DNA of 64,000 bases from Arthrobotrys musiformis. Taxonomy: Eukaryota > Ascomycota > Orbiliomycetes > Orbiliales > Orbiliaceae. Shown here piece by piece: positions 22,521-34,768 of this stretch. The notes under the pieces are model-generated. The model worked only from the letters and a program-made list of their open reading frames with translations, ran no database searches and had not been told where the DNA came from. A program made the translations under genes and the position numbers. The DNA lies in the NCBI GenBank assembly GCA_036971715.1, contig JAVHJL010000007.1, positions 2,294,001 through 2,358,000 of the forward strand, in the 5' to 3' direction. The first letter of the stretch is position 1. Each line of letters begins with the position of its first letter.

Positions 22521-24146
22521 TTAATGGAGGAGGGAAGAAACGGTGGATTGGGCATGCCCAAGCCCAAATCCGCCAAGGCGGTATTTGCGACGGTCGTAGT
22601 GACCGTCGTCGGAGAGGCCAATTGAATAATTGACCTGGGGGTTGAGGGGGACCCCACCCCGATCCGGGATCTGCAAGGGAGGCAGAACCGGTCTGGAGAT
22701 GCCAGACGTGGTGATGGCAGTAGGGTTGTTCCCTCTGCGCCAGCTGGTGGGCTGTTCCTGAATGACAGGACGCCAGTTGAACTCATTGAGAGCTGATCTG
22801 ATAGGTTGTTGCCGGACGGTGGCCGGAGGGGTTCTGGCTGCCGCAGCTTGGGCGGGAGCAGACCTCACAACCGGAGCCTGGATGGGTTTGGCGATAGGTG
22901 CCAGAACCACGGGAGCTGAAACCATAGGGGCTTGAATGGTGGCAGCTTGGATAGTGGGAGCTCGGACAATAGGAGCTCGGATGATAGGAGCCGTGACAAC
23001 TGGGCCTGGGATAACTGGAGCCGGGGCAGCCTTAATAGCTGGGAGAGCTTGAGGAACTGGCGAGGGGGTACCAGTGGAAACACCAGCGGAGGTGTTGGGA
23101 ACACGCCAGTTCGGAGCAGCCGTGCGCTGGGGATCTGGGTTGCAGAAGTAAGTCCCTTTGTTTTGAGTCTGTGCTCTCGGGAGGTATTGCTCGTTCGACT
23201 GCTTATTTCTGTTGAAATCGCCGGAATGCTGTCCTGGATATTGTCCAGAGTACTGTCCGGGATATTGTCCCAGATGCTGTCCAGAGCGTTGTCCAGATTG
23301 AATTGGAGCAAGTGTAGTAGATGACCAGTGTGGGTTAGTCACGGCAATCGGAGATGGGTTCTTGGCCGGGAAGTTTCTATGGGCCATGGGTTGGGTGACT
23401 CCGAGTCCAGATCCGCGTCCTGTGTCCAGAAAGGTTGGCATGTCGTCCTGATCCGGGGAGGGGGTATTAGAGAAAGGCAAACCATTGAAAGTTTTGGATC
23501 CAAGTTCCTGAAGAAGTTCACCAGGTGGTGAAATGTGCTGGTTCCAGCATTTGTCGCCATGGATGCACCAGCCCTTACGAGCGAAGGTGAAGCAAATGAT
23601 ATCCTGGCTTCCTATATATCGAAAAGGTGGTGTTAGATAAGAAACTGTGGGAGCCTGCATATTGGAGGCTACCTCTGGAAGGATAGGTGCATTGCTAGTT
23701 TACTTACCAGGGCGGTAGGTCTCAAGGGTTTCAGGACGATAGTACTTCTTGCGACGGAGCCCTGCCTCAGAGTCCATGACAAGGTTTCTTTCGTCACCCG
23801 GGTTGAGGTGGGAATACTTGCAATCGTTGCCGGCCATACAAATGCCCTTCTCGAAGAAATCGAAGCAACAACTAGAGCCAACGGTTAGGAAGACTCGAGA
23901 AAAATCAAAGACAGAGGCCTGAGATTTGTTCAACTTACCCATGAGCCATCCTGTTTGATGAATTGTTAGCTATTATTGAGAAAGTAGAGATCGTTGGGAG
24001 CTAGAGGTAGATACTTACAACATCGATCGGACTGGAGTTTGCTTCATACGAGAGCAAAATGCATACAGTTGGCTATCAACTGGGACGGTGATCTCACTGC
24101 GAAGTTTGGCCATTGGATGGGCGGCTCCACGCATTTGACGAGTCAT
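22521..24146 (-). CDS. two-finger CCCH zinc-finger protein
   Basis: Four exons, 24146-24019, 23950-23939, 23871-23708 and 23611-22521 (1395 nt), give 464 aa. Exon 2 is a 12-nt micro-exon. Two C-x8-C-x5-C-x3-H fingers are seen: Cys49/Cys58/Cys64/His68 (FDFFEKGICMAGNDCKYSH) and Cys108/Cys117/Cys123/His127. These fingers commonly bind RNA. The rest is disordered: a Gln-Tyr-Pro-Gly repeat encoded near 23225-23310 and an Ala-Pro-Ile/Val repeat near 22860-23040. The start was chosen because it is the first ATG of the open exon and the splice chain keeps frame. No named orthologue is recognised. Exon 1 and the micro-exon are less certain than the fingers. Confidence 0.8.
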
Positions 24147-27100
24147 CTTTATTGTGTTTTTGAGGAAACAAAAACCAATAGAAGGGACGAAGAAAGGGTG
24201 TGAATCAAAGATTCAAAGGAAGGAGTTAGAGAGTCAAGGGAGATGAGATCCAAGAGATAGCTAGGCCAAGTCAGTTGAATGAGTATGTTGGAGATGAAGA
24301 GGCGAATGAATGAGGTGAGTAGAGGAGGAGATGAGCAGACAATATGGAGAGACGGAGAGATGAAGGAGTGGAGAGATGGAGAGGTGGAGGGATGAAGAGA
24401 CGAAGAAAGGTGATGAGAAGGCTGCCAGCAGGATAGAAAGCTGCACAGCAGATTTTAATGATCATGAAGATGAAGATGAAGATGAAAATGATGATGATGG
24501 TGATGGTGATGATGATGGTGATGATGATGGTGATGGCAGGTGTAGGTGTAGATGGAAGATGAGGAGGGAAGGAGGGAAGGGAGGGAGGGAGGAGAGAGGG
24601 AGAAGTCCAGTAGGATAGAAGGAGCTTTTATAGATCACATACCGTTTGTGAAGGAATCTGAAGTCAGCTGTCCTGGGAAGTGGCCAGACAGACGAAGTGG
24701 ACGGAAGAGGATGAGAATGATTGGAGAGCTTAAGTGACGTTTGACGTACAGAAGCAAGAGACGCAGGGGAGAGAAAGAGCAGCGTATGAGATGAGTTTAC
24801 GTCCGAAAGAGACGGAGAGAGCGGGAGAAGAGAGTATAAACACGATCTTGAGAAGTATATAGCTTTATAGGATGATGGGAGCAGGGTTTGAAGTGGGAAT
24901 TGATGGGAGAAGTGATGAATATATAGTGGGATAGTGATGATGAGGGAGGTGGATGGAGAGGAAGGTTGATGTTGTGGAGAAGGAGGAGAAGTGAGTTGAG
25001 GTCAATTTATAGGCGGCGTTTTTGCTGGTGGGTTGTCTGGCTGGTGCGTGCAGTCCTGTCCTGTCCTGCCCTTTTCTGAACTGTGCTGTGGTGCGTGCAG
25101 TATAGACACCGTCTCGTTCTCGATTCCCAAGCAAGTGAATTTTATATATAAGCAGCCTAGTATGAATACAATCGATCAGGTATTTAAAGGAACGAGGTCG
25201 TAAGAGAAAGGTATATATATCGATATCGATGTCGTTCGATGGTTATAACTAGGGGGGTACTGCCAGCAGAAGAAGGAAAAGAAGGCCAATCAATTACAAC
25301 TGCTAGCTGCAGGTAGGATAGTACCGGTGCAGTGCAGTACAGTACTTGCTAGTGCTGCAGCAATGAAGCACATCGGCAAGCTGTCAAGACACGTAGAACT
25401 GGGTATTACAGCAGGGCCAAAAGCTGCAGTCGGTGACACAAGAAACGGAAGCGAACCGCTGGATAGGTAAGAGCTGGACCGGGATCTTGAGCAAAGGAAG
25501 CCTGTAAATAAATTTTAAAACGGACGAATGAGATGCTACCAAGTGAGTAAGGTTAATTCCAAGTAAACTATGGTAACGAAGCAAGCAGTGTGGATAAGTC
25601 AATCCTCTCCTCGTGCACTGGCCTCGGTCTCTCTCTTTCTCTATTTCCCTCTCGGTCTGCAGGTGTCTCTCTTTAACTTAGGTCGTCGTTTAAAGAATCA
25701 ACGGATACGTTAACGAGAATTATATGTCTGGGTATATATAAGACGGGTCGATGCGAAAAAGAAGCTAGTAGGTATAGTAGGACATGGGCATGCATGGTCC
25801 CTTCGATGGGGAGGGCCTGGCTCTTTGTATATGCGCCGCTGCTAGATGACATCGTTTCCTGTTCAAATTCCATTCTAGTGGCGCCTGTAATCCTCCCTGT
25901 CCGCTAACCAATCGAACTCCGCAATTCCATGCAAGAGCCTTAGCCCGATTCCGCTGCCATCTGTCGAGGGAGGCTCATGGATTATTCCAGTCGTTCCCAT
26001 TGTCTGGGTCGAGTTCCTGAGCTAACAGCGTGCATTTGTTGGATCTTGCAAGGTTCTGGCAATTCTGTGTTGCAAGGAATAGTGCAGCCGGCAGCCCACC
26101 CGGCCATATCGATTTGAAATTCAATTCATTCACTATAGAAGAAAACATCCTCAAAGGCAAACGCTTGTCTCGTATCTAGACCATTAGGGTAGGCAAATGT
26201 GTGAATGTTGGATAATATTATGACGGCAAGAACTGTCGAAACGTCTCGTCTTGAACCATCGGTCTTCTATTTTGGTCCTGAATGGCGAAGTATCGCTCTA
26301 TTAATTCGTACGTTCAGATTCATGATAGCAATATAACCGCTTCAATTGTACATGTGCATACGAAGGACAGTAGAATCAAACCACTCATGATATATATAGC
26401 GCTATTCCTATCGATGTCTTATCGAGCTTCTCCGCCAACGTCGCAGTTACCATATATCTAACTATACGGCGAGCCTCTTTGAGGACCAATTAAACACGTA
26501 CGGCGCAATGTGCAAAAGCGTCGACAACTTCCAACAGCTTAATATGATCTCGAATACCATCGATATCTTCCGCTAATATGAACTTCGGAAGTTACTCTTC
26601 TTCCCTGACTCGGTCAGTCGCTCAATCGTACTAGTTGACGGTGGTCCAAAAGATATACACCAATCATTCATACCCCTCCAAGATAAATTCAATATATTTT
26701 ATTGGGTCTATGAAAAATCTAGTTTCTGAACAAGGATCTTCTATTGACCTTGGCTGGAGTTTCATGTCTTTGTTTGACGTACGATAATCACTCGCCGCCT
26801 GAACCGTATGGTGTGGAAAATGTTGGATTTTTTCTTCTTCCTTTTTCCTCCCCAAAGAACCGTCTGCACGCACATCTGTCGATAGACACCAACAAGAAAC
26901 CTCCCCTCCACAGGAACCTTGCTTGACAGAACTGTAATATACACGCAAAATAAATATGTATTTGACGTATTCTAGAATTGGTATGGTTGTGAAATTTGCA
27001 AAACGCAAAGAGCACGCGATGCAACCCCTCTGCCATCCCCCAAAGAGGATTAGTAAAGTTAATTCTTTTTCCAGGTTGTCAACGCGGTACATGTCTTTTC

Positions 27101-27639
27101 TTTTGAAGCTTCTAGCTCAAAAAGAAAAATAACCCCCCGCAGGACTGTTTCAGTCAAAATACTACTCGCAATTTTGGACAAACTCATCGGCGGTTTTCCT
27201 GGGAACTACATGGCAAGATCTCGAAGAAGAAAATATGTTGGTATTAAACATTGAAGATTAGCTCCCCTTGAGCTTCCAACGGTAATATCTTATATACAAA
27301 AAAGGGTTATGATACATATACACATTCACTCCATGACAAATGCTAAGGGAGCCGCCACATAAAAGAGGGGAATACTCCTGACTCGTCCATGAATAAGACC
27401 AAAAAAAAAGGCGTGAATAACGCTCCCAAATAAAATCATCCGCATCGTTGCAAAATCGTCTTGTTGGATGGCGCATATCGATTTGGGCTTCTGTCCACCC
27501 CCTCCTCGGGGCCACAACCGAAAAGTTTAGACTTCGCCAGGCAACAGGCTGTCGCATCTATTCTTTCTTTTCTCGTTTCTGCCGAAATCCCCATTTCATT
27601 TCATCGCTTTTTGATTGCATACCCCCCAAAAAAGGGTAC
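24147..27639. other. gene-poor region between the CCCH and PhoD genes
   Basis: This 3.5-kb stretch holds the CCCH promoter, rich in simple repeats near 24340-24610, and the 3' side of PhoD. From 25900 to 27600 the DNA is AT/TA-rich with only short, overlapping frames. No gene is supported. Confidence 0.55.
24344..24610 (+). repeat. GGAGAGAT, GAT and GGA simple repeats
   Basis: Degenerate GGAGAGATG units (about 24344-24412) are followed by a GATGAA/GATGGT run (about 24464-24536) and AGGGAGG units (about 24560-24600). All lie upstream of the CCCH gene. Confidence 0.8.
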
Positions 27640-30136
27640 TCAACTCCTGTGCGCCCAAGGGTTCAATTCGGTCTGCAGGACACCTGTTTTTACCTTCCCA
27701 AACGGCCTCTTGAACTTGTTGGTACCAGCCTCTGAGATCCACGTGGCCGCTAGAATCTCCTCTTCGGTTCTTTCGGTCACTTCCATGCTGAAATACTCGG
27801 CTTTCATTTCTTGAGGGGTGAATTCAATGATATAGTACCCGCGGTAGTATCCCTCTGCCCATCTATTCCACAAAACGTCAATTTGTTAGCGTAAGAAGAC
27901 CTTTTGCATGGGGTTATGATTGTGCATATGTGTGTGTGTATGACTGGAGGCGCACACGCAAGAAGGGAGGGGCGTAGACGTGGGACCTGTTGGGGAGGAA
28001 AATTATCCAAAACCAGGGGGGTTCCCGCTGTTGGACTTACTTGACTTGTTCGTTGTCCGCTACAACCCTAGCGGAGATGTTCTGGCAAGACTCCTTATCC
28101 TTGAGAATTCCATAACCACTGTAGCTAGAAACCGCTGTGGTGGCAAGCTCGACACCAAAGGCACCGTCACCTGTGAGATGGTTATACTTCATCTTTTCAG
28201 GGTATGTTAACTCCGCGGCCCAGAGGGCGTGGTAGTCACCAGTAAGGATAACAGTATTCATCTGCCTCCTATCGATGATGTTTTGCATAATCCGGTTCCT
28301 CTGGGCTTGGTAGTCCATCCATCCATCGTAATACAGAGCCTCGCCACTGACAGCCGTTTCATTCATGTTGGAGAACTGCACTTGATTGCCCATCACATTC
28401 CAGATGGCACCGCGGTCCTTGCTCTCGTCGAACTGATCGTACAACCACTTCTCCTGGTTGTCACCGAGCATAGTCCTCTTGGGCGATGCGGCGCCAGGGA
28501 TATCGTCACCCTTGTCACGGGCGTAGTAACGAGTATCAAGCATATTCAGATCGACCAACTTTCCAAACTTGAAGTTGCGCCAGATACGGAAGTAGTCGTC
28601 CGAGTCAACTTGACGGATTGGCATCCACTATAAATTCCACAAACAAAGCCAGGCAATTGCGGGGTTAAACGTTAGTCCATACGCCCGTATAAAAAAAAGA
28701 AAACTTATGGCGGAGTTCCCAGGTGAAACGGAGACCGCTTTCTTTTCCATCTTCCCTTTTCGCCTTACACTCGAGTCTCGCCTTTGTCTCGAAGCGAGGA
28801 GTTCGTCAAAAGGAAAAAACCTGGGGAGAGGGTGACTAATTTACCTCAAAGTGTGCACGAAGACCATTATGCTTGCGCTCATCCCATGTAACTCCTTCCT
28901 TGACCATATTCCCGTCCTCACCGCTGCCCTCCTTCCAGCCGTTATTTGCAACCTCCTATAACAAGTATATCAGCCTATGAGCCGCGAATTCATGATATCA
29001 TCTTTTGATCGACAAGAGACCTGCCCGGGAGCCTGGAAGTCAAGGAATATGGGAAATTTGCGGAGGCAAGAGGCAAAAACTAACATGGTCATCCCAGACA
29101 CTAAACCAGGGGAAGTTGGCATGGTTGAGCGATAAGTCTGGATCCCGCCTTTGCATGGCAATTCTGATCCTATAGTCGACCAATTGAATGGTTTCCTTGA
29201 AGGGCATGGGGGTTCTTCCAGGCAGGAAGGATGGCTCCATGTACTCATACGAGTAGTCTAGATTTAGTTTGTTAGTTACATTCGATAATATCTCTATAAC
29301 TGATAATCATATAATCCACTTCGTCGCGGGGTTATATTCTTTTTTTTTATTACATACCTCCTAAGAAAATAACGTAGTCCATTTTGTCCTTCCTGGCTGG
29401 GGTTCCGTATGCGTTATAGAATCCCTGGCAAATTTAACGGCAAGTCAATATAACTTCACGAACTCAACTTCCCAAATAGAACAAGAACAAACTGATATCA
29501 GATATCGTCAAAAAGCTTAGGTTAGCTAGCACCCAGAATATTGGGGAAAAAACCCACCTCCGCAAAATTAGCGCACGAGTAAACCGCAAAGCTGACTTTA
29601 TTGACCCAAGCATTAGGCGCAGGAATCGTCTTCGTCCTCCCGGGTGAACTCTCAGAGCTCCCATCACAAGCTGCAAATCTGTAGTAATACGTCTGGAAAG
29701 GTTCCAATCCGGTAGCCTCGACCTTGACAGTATAGTCAACGTCACCAGACGTTTCCGTCTTGCCGCTGCTGAACACCTTCCGCGGTCTATCGCCACACTC
29801 GTAGTCCTGCCAGACTTCCCATGCTACACAGACTGGAGTCTTGTCCTCGTACAAATGTGTTGTTTCGTTGACACCCAACGGAACCGCACGAGTCCAGAGG
29901 ATGACGGAGTCTGCATATGGATCTCCGCTGGCGATGCCATGCGTGAAGAAGAGGGGACCGGTGTACACTGTACGTTTGTCCAGAGGCCCTCGTCTGGGAA
30001 CTGCGAGAAATGGGTGGTTTACCGACGGTGAGTCGAATGCAATATTTCTTGCGAACGGTGTCGAAGCTGCTACCAGCTCTGCGCCAACCGCTAAGGCCGT
30101 CGCAATTGCGACTGAGAGGCCCATCCCACCAAACAT
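27640..30136 (-). CDS. secreted PhoD-type alkaline phosphatase
   Basis: Six exons, 30136-29558, 29424-29358, 29257-29085, 28955-28845, 28627-28041 and 27862-27640 (1740 nt), give 579 aa. PhoD enzymes are metal-dependent phosphomono- and phosphodiesterases. Diagnostic stretches are GIASGDPYADSVILWTR, YSCANF, FLGDYSYEY, WDDHEVANNGW, MGNQVQFS and TGDYHALWAAEL, which carry the metal and substrate ligands. A hydrophobic N-terminus (MGLSVAIATALAVGAEL) looks like a signal peptide, so secretion or vacuolar entry is likely. An in-frame ATG 25 codons upstream exists, but 30136 puts the signal peptide at the N-terminus. Introns range from 100 to 217 nt. A TATA-like element lies about 170 nt upstream. 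The gene may respond to phosphate, but no regulator site was identified. Confidence 0.93.
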
Positions 30137-31825
30137 TCTGAAACAATAAAAGAAAAAGGCTGGCGATGCGCTCTTGCGATAAACTAGAAAGAGATTAACG
30201 AATGGAAGCAATTGGACAAAGCCGGGGAAACAAAGAGGGGGGCTTATTCTCTCTCTCTATCTCTATCCTCTGCTTTATGGCCCCTCAATGTGGGCGGCTC
30301 TTAGCTATTATATACAAGCCACTGACTGCTACGCCTACATGGACACACACGTACAAGATACTCCGAATGGGACAGTGTCAAGGCAACCTAGACCAAGGCA
30401 TGATATCAAGTTCAATGTCTCTCTATCCAACTGAATTAATTGGTCCAATTGTCAGCCGGGCGCCCGAAAACTCTCGAACTTCCCGTAGCGGAAACTTAGG
30501 AGAGTAACGTTAACGCTAATCTATCAATTCCCAGGCTTTCCCCTCCTCCCAGCATGCGCATCGCAGCAAGAAAAAAAAGAACCCCAGTATATGAATTACA
30601 CATCTTTTGCTACATACACACCGCATGATCACCAAGAAACGGAACCTTACGATGTCTTCCCCGGGTTTCTGGAACTGAGACAAGCAGGGGGGTAGCTAGC
30701 TTAGCTTTGACGTATGTATTCAATCTCAGACATTTATGTGCGCTAGAATCCTGGTTATGGATCATATTCCTGCTTAGGAAACTTCCCGCTCTAGAAGGGG
30801 TGGTCGACTTGGTCCCCACATGTGGGCCATGCTTCGTTTTTTCCATTGCGGTTGTTCTCTTTAATGCTCTGCATATTGCTCGTTTAAAGCTGCCGAGGCG
30901 TGTAGTTTAGGAAGGAGGTCGTACTTCATGGTCGCATACTGCCGGGCACCTGTTGACAATTTAACCCGAGAAAAAACATTAGTAGGGGGAAAACAAGGGA
31001 GAGAGACTTTGTGAGATGGTTGGGGATCAAGGGAAGGAAGGGCATAATGTTAAGAGAAAGGGGAAGGGAATTAAAGGGAAAAGCGGCCAATTGCATGAAC
31101 TCGCCCGTTACTTCGGTGTAACGGCATAGATAGCATCCGAGTATGGAATGATTGTGCCTGGCAGGAACTATTGTTAGAGCTCCCACATTCCAAGACATTC
31201 GCATATTCTCGATGCATCGATGATGTTCCCGTCCCTGACAGGCCCCGTTTGCTTGCTCAGGTGGAACCCCAGACCTGAGAGGGAGCACGATGAGCGTTCT
31301 CGAGTTTTTCATAACCATTGGCTGGAACAACGACCAAGAATTGCCAACAAATACAGCTTTAAAAGAGATGGAGGATATTTTCCGCAAAGAGTCGTATCTC
31401 GAATTCGTATCAATGCGAACAAGAAATAATATAATGCTGAGAAACTGATGCAGTTGCTACTCTGACATTAAGTCTATCATGGAAAATTCGAGATATGCAA
31501 ACGAAGCAAACGAAAGATGCGACATGCGATATAACCCCCCTGCAAGTAGAAAATATCCCCAATCATGATAAAAAGTGATACCACCAAAAAAAAAGAAAAA
31601 GAAGCTTGAAATCCTTCACAAAATGATTCATATGCCAGATACGTCGCTTAAGCCGTCGTCAATTGCAAAGGAAAACAATCATTAATGTTGGAAAGAATAA
31701 ATAGGGTGAATCTCCTCGACCCTGCGTCGTTTTGCCCTTTCTTTTGCTTTTGGTTATGAAAAACTCAATAATCGTACACCGACGGGCGTCGTTGGAAGTT
31801 CATATCATTAATTTTGACTATAAAA
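30137..31825. other. intergenic region, PhoD promoter to the Ppr1-like gene
   Basis: This holds the PhoD promoter with its TATA-like box and the 3' region of the Ppr1-like gene. A 153-codon minus frame at 30926-31387 lacks any family match or splice partners. Nothing else is supported. Confidence 0.55.
30305..30315 (-). promoter_or_regulatory. TATA-like box of the PhoD gene
   Basis: On the minus strand the sequence reads GTATATAATAG, about 170 nt upstream of the ATG at 30136. Use by the PhoD gene is inferred from position. Confidence 0.5.
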
Positions 31826-34768
31826 TTAAAGGTAAGATCCTGTTGAAAAAGGAATCCCAGAAAATATATCACCTTGGCTATCGTTCTCCAGAGACATCAT
31901 TAAGGCATTCGCCTGTTGCGGATCGATTACGTCCATTCTGTAAGTGTTACTCGTATACGGGTTGCCGTGTAGCACGTCAACCTGGCCCGAAGTCGTCCAG
32001 TTCAAGAGGTTGGAAACATCGGAAGGAGGGTAAAAGTTGAACATTTGGCCTGAGCCAGGGAATGAGGATGCAAATGGAGCCGTATGGTCTTCGTTAATCG
32101 TTGGGAGGGCCGCCGCCGGGTTTGTTGGTTGATAGGAAGATAAGTGTTCTTGTATTCCCACAGAATAGGGGGGAAGGACCGTTTGTGGCGATATCCCTAA
32201 GTCTTCGGATAGTGTGCGAGTAGTTGTCATTTCAACTGGTTGTTGGTTCATGCTGTATGGCTCAAAGTTATAGCCCGATATCGACGGCCGCGGGGTAATC
32301 TCATCCGTTGTATGTGTGCCGGGTGTTGGAGGGTTGTTAAAATCGCTTGCAGGGCTGTTGCTACCGTAATAGCCACTGGATGCAGAAGGGCTTTGTGAAT
32401 GCATCCGGGGCGGGGGAGACTGCGAAATCATTCCGTATTGGGTGTTTGGGCTGTCGAAAGACTGGTTAAGATACTGCATTATAGGAGCCGAATTGTTGAA
32501 TGTTCCATTGATTTGCTCATCCATTGAAGCGTGATGCGGCCCGTGGCCAATCGACGAAGTACTTGGCATCGATATTCTCGAGGAGGGCGTCGTATGGAAG
32601 CTAGCAGGTGAGTAAGATGGCGGGGTATGGGGTGGCGACCGGCCATGTGGAGGAGTCGCAGATGGGCCGCGGACCGACCTTGTGGGCGTTGGTGCTTTTT
32701 GCACAGGCGCTACATGTGCAGGCGGTTGATGCCCTCCGGTGGAAGGAGGTATACTAGAGCGGACCTCAGAGGAGGGAGTCTCGTAGCTCTGCAGGGCGAC
32801 GATTGACAACCGCCAAAAGATCTCACGAGCAGATCCAACGCCTGGCCAACGCTCCACCATCATATCCATACATTCCAACCCTGTTTGGATGTGCTTTGCG
32901 ACTTCGTTTCTTGGGTGTAGTGCCCGGATATCCTCGTATGACAAACACCACATCATGATGATGCAAGTCATGTAGACTTGATGCACAAGAACCCATGTCA
33001 TATCAACGGTACGTTCGTCGAACATCTTCTTTTGAATATTGATGTTCTTGATAGCGCAGTCGTAGCAAAGTATTGTTGCATCAAGCGAGGGTTTTGGAAT
33101 TTGTGGGCTCGGGCGATACAGAAAGATCAGCATGTTATTGTAGCTAAACAATGAGTTAGTCAAATGTATAAAAGCTAGGGTTTTACGTATCGAGCATATA
33201 CCGATGACGGAACCTGGGAAAGTTAGCGAAATGTGTTTGGAAACAATATAGTTTTTCAGGGGGCATACCATTCTTGTGAGAGACCGCTACCCTCACCGTT
33301 CCCAGGTGCGCTGCTCACCCAGTGATCGAGTTTTGCATGCATCTTCTTGAACCAAGGATCTTGGTCGTCCTTTGGCGTCTCCTTTAAGTTCTGATAGAGC
33401 CCAAGTCTAATTTCTGATTGAATTCGCCGCATTTTAAAAAAATGCATAGATACCAATTTCTTAGTAGCCACTGGGCCAGGTAAGATCCCGTCTTTTGTAA
33501 TCAGGGTGTCATCATAGGGTTGGAAGAACTGAACGTCGGTAAAAGTATCCCCGGTACAGAATCCAGAGGGCCGACCTAAGATGTGAGAAAGGCCAGATTC
33601 CATTGAAGATGTGACCCAGAATAGACGTCGTCTCATATCAATAGTTAGGGGGTCTAGGGGGTTTCCAAATATATCCTTTGTGATCGTACTTTCTTGGTTG
33701 AGACCCAAATCAATGCATAGCCTGGTAGCCAACCCGATGATATGGTAGATACCAGTCCTTGTTGGAGTGAGAAGGGAATATTGTCCCATCAAACAGAAAC
33801 ATTGGAGCGTACTTAGATTCATAGCCCCCACCACCGCTTCTAAATGAGTAAGAGCCGAGAGGTAAAACCCATCAGCCAAACCAGAGTATTGACTTCCAAT
33901 CTTTTGCATGCTGATGGCAAGAACCATTTTCAAAATAAAATTCTTATGCGGGTCGGCAGATCCAGCGTACACTTCATCGGCATCCTTCATAAATGTGCTT
34001 TCGTGAAGAGTGGGCAACATAAATTGGGCTAGGATTTATCAGTATATTTCCCCTACGATATTTGGTCTCCAGTTGCGTACCTCTCTTAAAGATAAACTCG
34101 GAGACAAGTTTATCCGTTAACTCCCTCTTTGGCAGTTTATCAATGGGTGCAGAGCTTAACGAAAATGCACTCGCCCGACGTTCCTTCCCTTGGAATCTTG
34201 CTGGCTCGTGTTCCGTGGGTGGGACAATCTCCTTGACAGACTGAGTGACAGTGTTCTTCTTTGCAAATTCGACCACTAGTCTCGCCAGCTGCAATCCTGC
34301 GGATGATCCGAGAAAATGCCGTTCCGGCTCCTCGTCCGATAGAGAGACCATTCCCATACTCCGTACAAGATCGTCGTCGTCGAGTCCACTGCTAGGAGGT
34401 AACTCTTTCTCCAACTGCTTGATTTCTTGATCCAGTGCCTTCACCCGGTCTTGTAAAAATATCACATAACTTCTTGACAGTACAACGCCTTTGGACGCGT
34501 CCCAAAAGTCGCATTGCGACCCGCTGCGTTGACAGGGCTCGCATTTGGGTAGCGAAGCATCACAACGACTCTTTCTGCTGCGGCATCGATTACATGCCGT
34601 TAGGGTGTGGATCTTAGCGCCAGCGTGTTCAGCGGATTGAGCATCCCCCGTCGAAGTACCTGTCGACGTCGATTTTCGGGGTAATAACGAAGCAACGGAT
34701 TGCCGGCGGTATTGAGGTGAGGATTGCGGGGCGTGGGCCATCGGATTTCCAGCTCCAAAGGTAGCCAT
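31826..34768 (-). CDS. Ppr1-like Zn2Cys6 transcription factor
   Basis: Four exons, 34768-34081, 34028-33269, 33213-33202 and 33143-31826 (2778 nt), give 925 aa. The Zn2Cys6 cluster is Cys59, 62, 69, 76, 79 and 86 (CNRCRSRKSRC, CEPCQRSGSQC). It is followed by a LSRSYVIFLQDRVKALDQEI linker/coiled coil typical of the Ppr1 group. The fungal transcription-factor homology domain follows, with IIGLATRLCIDLGLNQE and MRRRLFWVTSSMES. The C-terminal ~300 residues are Ser/Pro/Gln-rich. Exon 3 is a 12-nt micro-exon completing WFRHRYNN. The ATG at 34768 is the first ATG of the frame, since the frame extends upstream without one. It is divergent from the Zn2Cys6 gene at 37008. The target pathway is unknown. 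Confidence 0.88.

Noticed and set aside
30926..31387. 153-codon minus frame
   Set aside because: No recognised motif, no splice partners and unusual composition. Treated as chance.
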